Assembly (NCBI GenBank): GCA_028066355.1
Contig: JALCBP010000001.1
Span: forward strand, 131,655 to 195,654
Reading direction: 5' to 3'
Source of the DNA: UBA1268 sp002694955
GTDB taxonomy: Bacteria; Planctomycetota; Planctomycetia; Pirellulales; UBA1268
DNA length: 64,000 nucleotides
A program made the position numbers and the translations under genes. Position 1 is the first letter of the stretch; each line of letters opens with the position of its first letter. Shown here piece by piece: positions 16,261-24,964 of this stretch. Below the pieces are notes generated by a model. It saw only the letters and a list, made by a program, of their open reading frames with translations. It was not told where the DNA came from and did not search any database.

Positions 16261-18145
16261 TCTGATTGGGAACACGGATACCAAGCAACTCCATCCCTTG
16301 TCGTAAAGTCCGTCCCGTCAGGTCGGATAAGACGAGGCGAGTTGTACGTTTATGCCCGTCGGCCTTCAAGACCGAGAGAGCATCGTAGAAACTCGAAAAA
16401 CAACTTGCCAAGTCGTAAAGCCAAGATGTCATTACATTTGGTCGGTAGTCAAGTTCAACATCCTCTAACACCGCCTTGAACCGCAGAAGAGTCAGGGCCA
16501 GCCTTCGTTCCAACGGATCCGACAGCTCTAAAACAGATGGATTGTCGTGGACTTCACGACGGAGAAGTTCTCGATTCACGCCTCCTCGAGTCACGATGCC
16601 TTCCACACGTGCAACAGCGTACTGCATGTAAGCCGCCGTATTTCCCTTCAATTCAAGCATTTTGTCAAAACTAAATACGTAATCAGTGGTTCTATTCTGT
16701 GACAAATCTGCATATTTAATAGCACCAATGCCAACGGCTTCAGCCACTTGCCGCCGCCGGGCATCATCCATTCCCTGACGTGCCTGTTCTCCCTCACCGA
16801 CAATCAGGGCTGCTCGCTGAACTCCCTCATCAAGCAAGGATTCCAGGCCAACAGTATCTCCAGCTCTCGTCTTGAAGGGCTTGCCATCTTCACCAAGAAC
16901 GGTGCCAAAAGCCACGTGGATTAGATCTATGTTGGAGAACTGCTGTCCCACACGGCAACCCCAGGAACGGGCAGTTGCAAACACTTGCTCAAAATGCTGA
17001 CTTTGACGGTGGTCGACGATATAAAGAATTCGATCCGGCTTCCAATGCTCAGCACGCCAAGCGAGAGTTGCTAAATCTGTTGTGGCATAAAGAAACGCTC
17101 CATCCGCTTTCTGAACCAGCAGTGGAGCTTCATACCCATCCAAAAAGACTCCAACAGCCCCTCGGCTCTCCCTCGCCATTCCACCATCAATCAAATCTTT
17201 AACAACTTCAGCTAGAAGTGGTTGGTAGAAACTTTCACCCATCGTGTGATCAAACGTAATATCTAGACGTCTATAAATCCGCTCAATTTCTTCACGACAG
17301 ACTGGCATAAATTGTTTCCAAAGTCTGGTATTCTCAGGATCACCTTCGTGCAACTTAACAGTTTCAGAGAGTACTTCCTGTCGTGCATCCGGATACTTCT
17401 CAACTAGTCCCGCTGCAATCGAGTCGTTTGCTATTTCCTGAGGATCAGCATCTACGACCTTACGAACCAACCGATAAAGTCTTCCGAGTTCCTGCGTCGG
17501 GTTTAGTTCGTAAGCAGAGGCATCAAGGCAATGCTTCCACCCCCAAAGAATCATTCCAAATTGTGTTCCCCAATCACCCAAATGATTATCTGTAATCACT
17601 GAATGACCATGAAAACGAAGGATTCGTGACAGCGCATCACCAATAACTGTTGAACGAATATGCCCGACATGCATCGGCTTTGCGACATTGGGCGATGAAT
17701 AGTCAAGAACAATAGTCTGTGGATAAGACACCTTCGCTACACCCAAACGATCATCACAACAGGCTGCTCTTACACCATCAGCAAGTGCTTGATCGAGAAC
17801 CCGCACATTGATAAATCCAGGACCAACAGGAGCATCAATTGGCTGGAAAGACTTTTGGAATTCCTGATCTTTATTGATTTTTGCAATTAAGTCACTTGCC
17901 AGGTCCCGTGGCTTCACGCCCATTTTTTTCGCGAGCGGCATAGCCAGAGTCGCCGTAAAGTCACCGAACTTCGGGTCTGCTGTTTCACGAACCTGCTCAA
18001 GTAGCGCTGGTATCTCTTCTGATGATATGGTCAGGTCGTCTTCGGATACGGCTTGCGCAAGAACACCTGCAAGCACACTACGAAAAGCTTCCCTGAAATT
18101 CGTTACAGGAAATCCATCAGATGATAAATTCGATTTTCTAGGCAT
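16256..18145 (-). CDS. argS: Arginine--tRNA ligase
   Basis: This class I synthetase charges tRNA-Arg. The 629-residue protein has the HIGH-type signature in SSPNVAKPMHVGHIRSTVIG (about residues 149-168), the adjacent DNHLGDWGTQFGMI, a second active-site segment DGKPFKTRAGDTV (this family often lacks a clean KMSKS) and a C-terminal DALR anticodon-binding domain beginning near MQYAVARVEGI. Its length is normal (E. coli 577, many others about 600-650). It ends the minus-strand group rpmA-obg-coaX-rsfS-argS. The 141-nt spacer from rsfS includes a weak 6-bp hairpin (18246-18267 region) without a T-run. Confidence 0.96.
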   Translation of the reverse strand: MPRKSNLSSDGFPVTNFREAFRSVLAGVLAQAVSEDDLTISSEEIPALLEQVRETADPKFGDFTATLAMPLAKKMGVKPRDLASDLIAKINKDQEFQKSFQPIDAPVGPGFINVRVLDQALADGVRAACCDDRLGVAKVSYPQTIVLDYSSPNVAKPMHVGHIRSTVIGDALSRILRFHGHSVITDNHLGDWGTQFGMILWGWKHCLDASAYELNPTQELGRLYRLVRKVVDADPQEIANDSIAAGLVEKYPDARQEVLSETVKLHEGDPENTRLWKQFMPVCREEIERIYRRLDITFDHTMGESFYQPLLAEVVKDLIDGGMARESRGAVGVFLDGYEAPLLVQKADGAFLYATTDLATLAWRAEHWKPDRILYIVDHRQSQHFEQVFATARSWGCRVGQQFSNIDLIHVAFGTVLGEDGKPFKTRAGDTVGLESLLDEGVQRAALIVGEGEQARQGMDDARRRQVAEAVGIGAIKYADLSQNRTTDYVFSFDKMLELKGNTAAYMQYAVARVEGIVTRGGVNRELLRREVHDNPSVLELSDPLERRLALTLLRFKAVLEDVELDYRPNVMTSWLYDLASCFSSFYDALSVLKADGHKRTTRLVLSDLTGRTLRQGMELLGIRVPNQM

Positions 18146-18286
18146 GCATACTCCAACGAAACAACCTATCGACTAACACGTAAGCGGTTCACACGAATTA
18201 CTTGCTTACCAACCGTTCTTGCCTCCCAAGACTCTTTGCAGTCCGTAGCATTCGGCACAAAATGCTATCAATTGCACCCAGAAGCT

Positions 18287-18697
18287 CTATTCGCTCTGGG
18301 GCAAAGCCAAGTGTTTTGCATCACTCCAGAGATGCTCAAGATCCCAGTATTGGCGTGATTCAGCATCGAAAAGCTGGACAATCACATCCCCGTAATCAAG
18401 GACAATCCAACGACTCTCATCGTAACCCTCGATCCCCCGTTTCTCGTCCCCCCACTCGGCTTGCACAACACGCTCAATTTCATCAGAGACTGCGTGCATC
18501 TGGCGACGGCTCGAACCTGTCGCAATAACAAAGTAGTCGAACACTTCAGTGACCGAACGCAAATCCAGTATCCGAATATCTTTTCCTCTCGTTTCTTCTA
18601 TGATCCGTGCTATGGCTACCGCTAGGTCATGACCACGTGCATTTTCACGAATATTCTCAGAATTGGATTTTGGTTCTGTCACCGGCAACTCAAACAA
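18287..18697 (-). CDS. rsfS: Ribosomal silencing factor RsfS (Iojap family)
   Basis: RsfS binds L14 and prevents joining of the subunits when nutrients run low. The core ILDLRSVTEVFDYFVIATGS, QMHAVSDEIERVVQAEW and WIVLDYGDVIVQLFDAESRQ followed by YWDLEHLW is diagnostic. The frame opens with a TTG (18695-18697) giving 136 residues. A GTG five codons in (VTEPKSN) is an alternative, and no ATG is available near the family start. The gene sits between coaX and argS near obg, another ribosome-assembly gene. In many bacteria rsfS is also linked to obg. Confidence 0.93.
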   Translation of the reverse strand: MFELPVTEPKSNSENIRENARGHDLAVAIARIIEETRGKDIRILDLRSVTEVFDYFVIATGSSRRQMHAVSDEIERVVQAEWGDEKRGIEGYDESRWIVLDYGDVIVQLFDAESRQYWDLEHLWSDAKHLALPQSE

Positions 18698-18773
18698 AAA
18701 ATGGCTTAGGGATACACAACTCTCAGATTGATTAAAAGCTAACGAATCTTGAGACAGTTTTAAACGATAACGC

Positions 18774-19616
18774 TTACAGTCCGGACATTCTCATAGCTGC
18801 AATACCTATCCCAGACAGAACGAGCTCTGGAAATTCTTGGGCATTCGAGAATTCATCTTGAACAATCCACCTCCATCCTCCAGTTAAAAACACATCCGCT
18901 TCAGATCCAATTTCTCGATGGGCTTCATCTACTAGTCGACTAACTGCTCCACGAATCCCAAAACCGATTCCGGCTGCTATTGCATCACTTGTCGAACGGC
19001 CTGGCATAAGCGGAGACGCTACGTATTGAGCCGGGGACACTTCCGGCAAAAGACTCGTACCGTCAGCAAGAGAACGAGCAAGCAGCGCTGGCCCAGGCAA
19101 AATGGCGCCACCGAGAAACTGCCTGTCTGATGTCACCATGTCAACAGAAACCGCAGTACCACAGTCAATGACGATGCACCCCTTTTTTGACGAAACAAGT
19201 TTTGATGAAACAAGGTAGCTTGCCGCTGTAGCCGCGGCGAGCCGATCAATTCCCACACGACTTGGCTGTTCAGTCTCCACTGCAAGAGGAAGATCTGAGA
19301 AATCAACTCGGTGTACTCGGACAGGAAACTGACCATTTTTGCTAACGGCTGAAATTGCTGTTTCGAGTTGCGTTACTGCCGAATCACAAACGCTTGCTAT
19401 ATAGAAAGCTGTCGGGCAAACAACTTCTCCCATCAACCAATTCTCAAAATCCTTACAATTAAAATTATGACTATCTAACTCATATTGTCTCGCCAAAAGA
19501 GGCATGCCCTGACTCACTCCTGAAACAAGAGCTAGCTTTGTCCGTGAATTACCGACATCAGCAAGCAGCACCTTATTGGTGCGATTAACTTCTTCTTCAG
19601 AGACATCAACGGGCAT
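18774..19616 (-). CDS. coaX: Type III pantothenate kinase
   Basis: CoaX phosphorylates pantothenate in the first step of coenzyme A synthesis. The 280-residue product has the ASKHA-type phosphate motif LLADVGNSRTKLALV near the N-terminus, the conserved RVGIDRLAAATAA segment, CIVIDCGTAVSVDMV, and GGAILPGPALLARSLADGTS, matching the family. The ATG at 19614-19616 is chosen over a TTG two codons earlier because AGAAAG lies 6 nt upstream. It starts 24 nt after obg and is likely cotranscribed with it. Confidence 0.93.
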   Translation of the reverse strand: MPVDVSEEEVNRTNKVLLADVGNSRTKLALVSGVSQGMPLLARQYELDSHNFNCKDFENWLMGEVVCPTAFYIASVCDSAVTQLETAISAVSKNGQFPVRVHRVDFSDLPLAVETEQPSRVGIDRLAAATAASYLVSSKLVSSKKGCIVIDCGTAVSVDMVTSDRQFLGGAILPGPALLARSLADGTSLLPEVSPAQYVASPLMPGRSTSDAIAAGIGFGIRGAVSRLVDEAHREIGSEADVFLTGGWRWIVQDEFSNAQEFPELVLSGIGIAAMRMSGL

Positions 19617-19639
19617 TATCAACTTTCTAATAAGGCTTG

Positions 19640-20644
19640 TTATACATTTATGTCATTGCTGCTTTTAAGTTGGTTCATTATCGACTGCAGAAGCTGACGA
19701 AGACCATCACCAGTTACAGCACTTACTGCAATCACGGGAAGCCCTGTCTCACTCGCAAGTTTTTCCCTTATTATCTTCGCTCCCGTTAGCTCAGATTTAC
19801 TTATAACTAGTATCTCCGGACGAGCACCAAGGGATTCGTCATAGAGACTCAATTCCTGACGTATCTTTTTGTAGTTTGTCAATGGATCACTGCCATCAAG
19901 TGGGGCTGGCTCCACCACATGGACTAGAATGCCCGCTCGCTCAACATGGCGAAGAAACTCATGACCAAGCCCAATACCGGCGTGAGCACCCTCTATTAGC
20001 CCTGGCAGATCAGCCAGAACGAAGCTCTGTTCTTCAGTAACCTCGACAATTCCAAGAACTGGTGACTTTGTTGTGAATGCATAGTTCGCAATTTCTGGAC
20101 GCGCATGAGACAGTCTTGACAGTAAAGTGCTCTTCCCTGCATTTGGAAGCCCGACCAGACCGACATCTGCAATCACCTTGAGTTCCAGAACGACAAGCCG
20201 CGAGGCCCCCACTTCACCAGCCGTCGACTCACGAGGCGCTCGGTTGACTGACGACTTGAAATGTGCATTTCCACGCCCCCCCGCACCACCCTTCGCTACA
20301 ACGATTTTTTCACCCGGGCGGGCGAGGTCTTTGATCTGAAGTCCTGTTGTTTGGTCTACAACAATTGTGCCTGGCGGGACAAAAAGAGTGACATCTTTCG
20401 CTGATCGACCTTGGCGATTGTGAGGCCCGCCTGGCTTTCCATGATCGGCGCGCCATTGCTTTCTGTGCGACAGCCCCGAAAGTGAGTCAACCCCATCCTT
20501 CGCTTTGAGAATAATACTGCCACCACGCCCGCCATCCCCGCCGTCGGGACCCCCGCGAGCAACGTACTTTTCTCGTCGAAAACTACTGATGCCGTTACCG
20601 CCGTTTCCAGCGACTAGCTCGACCTTGATTCGGTCAACAAACAC
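19640..20644 (-). CDS. obg: GTPase Obg (short form)
   Basis: Obg is an essential GTPase in late 50S assembly and stress control. The protein has the glycine-rich Obg fold (residues 1 to about 157, for example GGNGISSFRREKYVARGGPD and GGDGGRGGSIIL) followed by the GTPase domain with GLPNAGKSTLLSRLS, the switch DLPGLIEGAHAGIGLGHEFL and a NKxD equivalent read as SKSE. I place the start at a GTG (20642-20644) giving VFVDRIKVELVAGNGGNG, with AGAGG 7 nt upstream. An upstream TTG has no such support. At 334 residues it lacks the C-terminal OCT domain of some Obg proteins. It follows rpmA by 33 nt, the standard arrangement. Confidence 0.95.
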   Translation of the reverse strand: MFVDRIKVELVAGNGGNGISSFRREKYVARGGPDGGDGGRGGSIILKAKDGVDSLSGLSHRKQWRADHGKPGGPHNRQGRSAKDVTLFVPPGTIVVDQTTGLQIKDLARPGEKIVVAKGGAGGRGNAHFKSSVNRAPRESTAGEVGASRLVVLELKVIADVGLVGLPNAGKSTLLSRLSHARPEIANYAFTTKSPVLGIVEVTEEQSFVLADLPGLIEGAHAGIGLGHEFLRHVERAGILVHVVEPAPLDGSDPLTNYKKIRQELSLYDESLGARPEILVISKSELTGAKIIREKLASETGLPVIAVSAVTGDGLRQLLQSIMNQLKSSNDINV

Positions 20645-20677
20645 GTGATGGCCTCTCGGGCCCAATACTGAACAAAA

Positions 20678-20929
20678 TTAATCTGCCACTTGATCAATAT
20701 TCACTCGACGTCCTTTGCGATCGAAGCGAACGACACCATCAGAGAGAGCAAAAAGAGTATAGTCATTACCAATACCAACGTTCGCACCGGGGTGGAACTT
20801 TGTACCGACTTGACGAACCAAGATGCTACCTGCAGTTACAGTCTGGCCACCAAATCTTTTCACACCCCTTCTCTGAGCGTTCGAATCACGACCGTTTCTA
20901 CTGGAGCCTTGTCCTTTTTTATGAGCCAT
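20678..20929 (-). CDS. rpmA: 50S ribosomal protein L27
   Basis: L27 reaches into the peptidyl transferase centre with its N-terminus. The 83-residue protein begins MAHKKGQGSSRNGRDSNAQR, has FGGQTVTAGSILVRQVGTKF and PGANVGIGNDYTLFALSDGV, and matches the family in length (E. coli 85). AGAGG lies 8 nt before the ATG. rplU (L21), which normally precedes rpmA, is not here: the next upstream gene is an unrelated 578-residue protein. Confidence 0.97.
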   Translation of the reverse strand: MAHKKGQGSSRNGRDSNAQRRGVKRFGGQTVTAGSILVRQVGTKFHPGANVGIGNDYTLFALSDGVVRFDRKGRRVNIDQVAD

Positions 20930-20975
20930 AGCTCAAACCTCTAAACTGTACCTGCGATGTGAAACCAACCAAATG

Positions 20976-20997
20976 AAAAGCGGAAGCATTTCTCCGC
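20976..20997 (-). terminator. Possible weak terminator after the 578-residue gene
   Basis: On the minus strand GCGGA and TCCGC enclose an 8-nt loop and are followed by four T residues. It begins 3 nt past the stop codon of the gene at 21001-22737 and about 47 nt before rpmA, so it could separate the two. The stem is short, so the call is tentative. Confidence 0.4.
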
Positions 20998-21000
20998 CAT

Positions 21001-22737
21001 TCATAGGATATCTTCTTGACGGGCATCGCGGAAGTCCCATAAATATTCCTCGCCTTCATTGGCTTTCATGGCCCTTTCGAACAGCTCTGGGCCCTCGTGC
21101 CCAAACAGCCCTTTGAGAAGCTCTTCACGATCATCATCGGTTCGATCACCAACCCGACCTGCGTCATCTTCAGCCGGGTTAGACACCGTCAGAAGCTTCG
21201 GCAATAGCACATCAAGTGCCCGTCGACTTCCTGCCCGCTGAAGCTCCTCACCATCCACCTGCATGAGGTTCAGCAGCGCAGCTGTTCGAGCAATTGCTAC
21301 TTCATGCGAAATTTCATCAAGAGCAGGAGAGGCTGGTCCAAAAAAACCTGATGCTTCCTTACGTCGGGTAATCATATCCGGCGCTTTTTCGAGTTCATTT
21401 ACAATTCGAGCAAATGAGAGCAATGGATCCGCTAGCACCTGTTCTGGAGTGAGATTGATGTTCCCGAGTGACTCTCTTCTCCGTCTGTCTTGTTGCGGTG
21501 ACACCGGTCCTGCTACTGCCTCAAGCAAGTCTTCCATCCAGCCAACAGCTTGATCTCCAAGAAATGCCACTACTAGATTCTCACGTTCCGCCACACTGTC
21601 AACTTTTGCTAACGTTTTGGCAAATATTTCGACCGGCACTAAGCCGGCCCCTCCCTCCCAGTTTTCTTTTTCGGGTTCTAGGAAATCTTGCCAACGCACC
21701 CCAAGTTCACGGACGCCCTCAACATACTTTGCCTGGGTTAAAGCTGCTCGACTACTAGCCTCCAAAAGTCGTGAACCAAGTGTAATTTTTTCAAATAGCC
21801 CCGAATGAACGACACGTACTTCCTCAAAATCATTATGATCTGCGTCACCTGGATGATAAAAATCGAGACGCAGGCACTCTAACTCACGACGTTCGTACTC
21901 TGGTGAATGATCAAGATCTGCCTCGAGTTCTGCATCGTGTCGCCATCGAATTGAATTCGTTAATCCATAAATGAATACCGTAAAGAAATCGATTCGTGCG
22001 TCAATTTCCTGCCATATAGCTACACCCCACCTCTCTTCGCCGGGCTGTATAGGACGCTCTGAAATCGAGACACTGTCATAGAGCATGTCAACTGGAATTT
22101 TTTCCCGACGGCTAATTGGCGCAACCGCTGTCGAGACGAGTCGATCAAGATGATCCTGATACTCTAGAAGCCCTTCGTCTCGACTTAATGCCTCATGTGT
22201 CTCAAAAACAAAGTGCGGTTCGAAATGTATCGATTGATTGACAAACTTTGTAGTCGGCCTTGTTAGGTCATCATTGCCCTCCTCATCTTTTTCAAATACT
22301 ACCCGTCTGGTAGACCCCTTTAATGCAGGAGTTACTTTCCCACTTTCATCAACCGCAACATTCCGAACTCGATATACGAGATACCAGACTCGTTCTTTCT
22401 GTATTTCAAGATTCTTTCCAGGCAACTCGACTTCGATTGTCCGTGGTGGTCGGTACGCAAACTCAAGACACCAGACATCTCGCAAGAACTGCCGATCACT
22501 CGCTAAACCAATGAGTGTCTCATGCGTGGGAGCATGGGAAGGGTCCCAGGCTCCGCCTCGGCCCTGCGCCAACTCATGGAGATTGGCTTTTTGAGCAACG
22601 TCATCAACTGACTGATCCGGCGGGATCACGGTTAAGCTTTTTGTACTCGGTCGATCCTCACCGAAAACGAATACCGACCCTACGCAACAAAGAGATGCAG
22701 TTGCAAACAGACGTACTAATTGTTTTATCCAACACAT
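21001..22737 (-). CDS. Secreted protein of unknown function
   Basis: I do not recognise this 578-residue protein. The start is the ATG at 22735-22737, with GGAG 6 nt upstream; a GTG four codons earlier is possible. The first 26 residues (MCWIKQLVRLFATASLCCVG, then SVFVFGEDRP) look like a signal peptide, so the protein is probably exported. The rest is soluble and acidic, with no cysteine or metal motif that I can name. A central part (RPPRTIEVELPGKNLEIQKE, WYLVYRVRNV) looks like beta structure, and an acidic helical C-terminal half ends FRDARQEDIL. Its neighbours are rpmA (downstream) and parA (upstream), and neither suggests a function. Confidence 0.75.
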   Translation of the reverse strand: MCWIKQLVRLFATASLCCVGSVFVFGEDRPSTKSLTVIPPDQSVDDVAQKANLHELAQGRGGAWDPSHAPTHETLIGLASDRQFLRDVWCLEFAYRPPRTIEVELPGKNLEIQKERVWYLVYRVRNVAVDESGKVTPALKGSTRRVVFEKDEEGNDDLTRPTTKFVNQSIHFEPHFVFETHEALSRDEGLLEYQDHLDRLVSTAVAPISRREKIPVDMLYDSVSISERPIQPGEERWGVAIWQEIDARIDFFTVFIYGLTNSIRWRHDAELEADLDHSPEYERRELECLRLDFYHPGDADHNDFEEVRVVHSGLFEKITLGSRLLEASSRAALTQAKYVEGVRELGVRWQDFLEPEKENWEGGAGLVPVEIFAKTLAKVDSVAERENLVVAFLGDQAVGWMEDLLEAVAGPVSPQQDRRRRESLGNINLTPEQVLADPLLSFARIVNELEKAPDMITRRKEASGFFGPASPALDEISHEVAIARTAALLNLMQVDGEELQRAGSRRALDVLLPKLLTVSNPAEDDAGRVGDRTDDDREELLKGLFGHEGPELFERAMKANEGEEYLWDFRDARQEDIL

Positions 22738-22988
22738 AACATGCTCCACGCATCATTTCACAATGCTAATCTGTTTTTTTAAGCAACATCCTAACATCTG
22801 TTTGCAAGAAAGCGGAAAACACCAGCCGAAAGTTTTCGAGATAATTCTTGTTGTTATCTCCGAGGTTTGCTTGTCGTTATCACACTCTGAACTTTTCTTA
22901 AAAATAAATCAAACAGACTATCAATCGGCTGAATGCCTGTTGGCGACACTCACCATCTGACCGCAAAATATCCCTCACAAAAACCTGC

Positions 22989-23032
22989 AAAAAAACACAG
23001 CATACTTTCCACAAAAGTCCCTCGCTATGCTG
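22989..23032 (-). terminator. Probable intrinsic terminator of parA
   Basis: On the minus strand CAGCATA and TATGCTG form a 7-bp stem whose first arm overlaps the parA stop codon. A CTTT/AAAG pair extends the stem inside with an 8-nt bulge, and TG plus seven T residues follow. The remaining spacer down to 22737 (about 250 nt) shows no gene or other structure that I can support. Confidence 0.55.
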
Positions 23033-23915
23033 CGATTCTATCCACTTCACATGTCCCTTCAGGCTGAAACTTTGGCAAAACAGCAGCATCCACCTCAGCT
23101 GCCAAGTTGTGGTAATCAGATGCTCCGTTGGAATCATTGGCATATTCAAAAATCGACTGGCCAAAACTGGGTGCCTCAGCCAGTCTTATATTTCGCCGAA
23201 TTTTTGTTTGAAATACTCTGGCATCTTTCCACGCCGGGTGACCTTTTTCTACTTCTGCAAAGAAAGCTTCAACATCTCGTCCAACCTCAGCAGCGAGCCG
23301 CGTCCCTGCCTCGTAAAGGCAAAGAGCAACCCCCAACAGACGCAAACGGGGGTTGATGTGTTCTGCTGAGAGTTCAATAGTCTCTAGCAATTTACTGAGC
23401 CCGTGGAGCGCAAGGAAATGCGGCTGTAGCGGAAGCAAAACCTCATCAACAGCTGCCATCGCATTTAGTGAAAGTAGTCCCAACGACGGCGGACAATCAA
23501 TAATGATGTAGTCGAATTGCAACTCCTGCTTGTCGTCTCGCGTGTTTACAAACCGGGGGCAACCACTAATGCCACCGGCACTTTCTAGTCTCTCTCGCAG
23601 GATTGACTCTCGGCCCGACCGACCCGCGAGAGCCATTTCTGCCACTGAAAGATCGAGATGTGACGGTACGACCCAAAGGTTTTCTTGAGCCTGAACAAGT
23701 GCGTCTGCTAGAGGCCGCTCATTAACAAGTACATCGAAAGCAGTACATGGGGTGGCTGTTGGTGAGATACCAACATGAAGCGTTGCATGCGCCTGAGGAT
23801 CAAGATCAATGAGACAAACTTTTTTTCGTAATCGGGACAGTGCGACGGCAAGATTTACCGAAGTCGTTGTTTTGCCAACTCCTCCCTTTTGATTCGCTAT
23901 CGCAATCGATCGCAT
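23025..23915 (-). CDS. ParA/Soj family partition ATPase (orphan)
   Basis: ParA-type ATPases position chromosomes, plasmids or protein complexes by ATP-dependent DNA binding. The 296-residue protein has the deviant Walker A KGGVGKTT (residues 10-17), DLDPQAHAT (Walker A' region) and YIIIDCPPSLGLLSLNAM (Walker B). A small insert (CPRFVNTRDDKQEL) precedes Walker B. The ATG at 23913-23915 follows GAGG at 8 nt. No parB gene lies next to it and I see no parS-like palindromes, so whether it serves chromosome segregation is unknown. A perfect 9-bp inverted repeat spans the start codon (separate entry). Confidence 0.9.
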   Translation of the reverse strand: MRSIAIANQKGGVGKTTTSVNLAVALSRLRKKVCLIDLDPQAHATLHVGISPTATPCTAFDVLVNERPLADALVQAQENLWVVPSHLDLSVAEMALAGRSGRESILRERLESAGGISGCPRFVNTRDDKQELQFDYIIIDCPPSLGLLSLNAMAAVDEVLLPLQPHFLALHGLSKLLETIELSAEHINPRLRLLGVALCLYEAGTRLAAEVGRDVEAFFAEVEKGHPAWKDARVFQTKIRRNIRLAEAPSFGQSIFEYANDSNGASDYHNLAAEVDAAVLPKFQPEGTCEVDRIAA

Positions 23916-24006
23916 ATCACCAGCCTCTCGGAAACGGTGCAGAAAAACTCAAATCTCACGTACTGCATCAACTACCTCATTGGGAGACGATAGCTACGGT
24001 GATATG
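23913..24006 (-). promoter_or_regulatory. Inverted repeat that could mask the parA start codon
   Basis: CATATCACC (23913-23921) and GGTGATATG (23998-24006) are a perfect 9-bp inverted repeat separated by 76 nt. In the minus-strand mRNA the second copy is GGTGATATG, which ends in the parA ATG. Pairing with the upstream copy would cover the start codon. It could instead be a pair of binding sites for a regulator. This is inference from symmetry only. Confidence 0.4.
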
Positions 24007-24057
24007 TCCAGCAAAAGAGGTCTTTTCGCCGTGTTACCTGCGAGCCGACCCAGAAAA

Positions 24058-24606
24058 TCAATGCGAACTACTCGAAGACATTGTGCTTTCAACCCAAGTT
24101 TTCAGGCCTTTTGCCATTTCCGCTACGAGAGCAACTCGCCCAGGCCTCCCAGCTACCGTCAGGTTCGCTTCTTGAGAATTTTCCACAAAATCAATGACAA
24201 CAACGGTTTTTTCGGGAACCGAATTCTTCTGTTTAGTATCAAAAACCAGCGCAACATCCCACGCAGCATCCGGTAAGGGCACCCGTACCCTATTGTCCTT
24301 CGTTACCCAGTGAAAATTTGCATCTTCAACGAGCCCCCTCCGGAGATGCACCAACCCTTTTGCTGTCGTAATATCTTCGACTTGAAATGCCTCTAGCTGG
24401 CCCGTATGCCTACTAGCAGAGGACGGCCGCAGCTGCCACAGTTCAACAAACTGCGAATTCGAAATCTGCTCTGTTGCCTTAGTACCATAAAAAGAAAGAC
24501 ATCGGCGCGTCTGCTGCCACTGAAACCAAACACCAATTCCTGCAGCAATAAGCCCAAGAGCAAGAAGACCGATAACAATCACGGAACCGGGGATGCTTCG
24601 GAGCAC
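24058..24606 (-). CDS. Single-pass membrane protein of unknown function
   Basis: The 182-residue product is not recognised. It has one N-terminal membrane helix (VIVIGLLALGLIAAGIGVWF, about residues 10-29) and then about 150 residues of soluble sequence, probably periplasmic, ending in serines. The start is a GTG at 24604-24606 with AAGG 7 nt upstream. It stands upstream of parA in the same direction with a 142-nt gap, and divergent from the small gene before aroB. Nothing in it identifies an enzyme. It may be a planctomycete-specific family. Confidence 0.65.
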   Translation of the reverse strand: MLRSIPGSVIVIGLLALGLIAAGIGVWFQWQQTRRCLSFYGTKATEQISNSQFVELWQLRPSSASRHTGQLEAFQVEDITTAKGLVHLRRGLVEDANFHWVTKDNRVRVPLPDAAWDVALVFDTKQKNSVPEKTVVVIDFVENSQEANLTVAGRPGRVALVAEMAKGLKTWVESTMSSSSSH

Positions 24607-24690
24607 TGCGTTACCTTTTTATGAAAAACTTGCTGGAAAAATAAAGACAGTCGAGACACATGATTCTTCAATATATACTTGTAACGGCAT

Positions 24691-24718
24691 TTGTACGAAT
24701 GAAACGCCACATCATAAT
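24691..24718 (+). promoter_or_regulatory. Possible sigma-70-type promoter for the aroB gene pair
   Basis: TTGTAC (24691-24696), a 16-nt spacer and CATAAT (24713-24718) lie 17 nt before the ATG at 24736. The -10 box matches five of six consensus bases, and the -35 box matches only TTG. It is placed correctly for the two plus-strand genes, but the match is modest. Confidence 0.3.
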
Positions 24719-24735
24719 TGTTAGAGAAAGCACCA

Positions 24736-24963
24736 ATGTCTAATCAGTTTGATCCATACAGGGATGCACTTGTCGTTGAAAAGCACACCGTTTGGCCTGA
24801 TGAATACGAAGATTGGTCAGAAAGCGATCGCAGCCGCGTTGAGAACCTGCTTCATGCCTCTCCGGAGGAAGTATTGGACCTCGACTATGTGCGTCAACAT
24901 TCTGGATTTGCTCGTATTATCACGGTAACCCCCGACGATCTTGAACGAGTGGCGGCGTCATAA
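24736..24963 (+). CDS. Small conserved-looking protein upstream of aroB
   Basis: The 75-residue product (MSNQFDPYRDALVVEKHTVW and so on) is acidic, with many Asp, Glu, Arg and Tyr residues, and has no membrane helix or cysteine. I do not recognise a family. Its coding nature is supported by its position: its TAA stop is one base before the aroB GTG, so the two are probably translationally coupled. The ATG at 24736 is preferred over a TTG 18 nt upstream. A regulatory or accessory role with aroB is possible but unsupported. Confidence 0.6.
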   Translation: MSNQFDPYRDALVVEKHTVWPDEYEDWSESDRSRVENLLHASPEEVLDLDYVRQHSGFARIITVTPDDLERVAAS

Positions 24964-24964
24964 C

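Noticed and set aside
16850..16900. Apparent loss of the KMSKS motif in arginyl-tRNA synthetase.
   Set aside because: Many arginyl-tRNA synthetases use a divergent GKPFKTRAGD-type segment here, so this is normal for the family.
22763..22960. A 65-codon plus-strand frame in the spacer between parA and the 578-residue gene.
   Set aside because: There is no ribosome-binding site, its composition is Leu, Ile and Ser-rich without a motif, and nothing else supports it.
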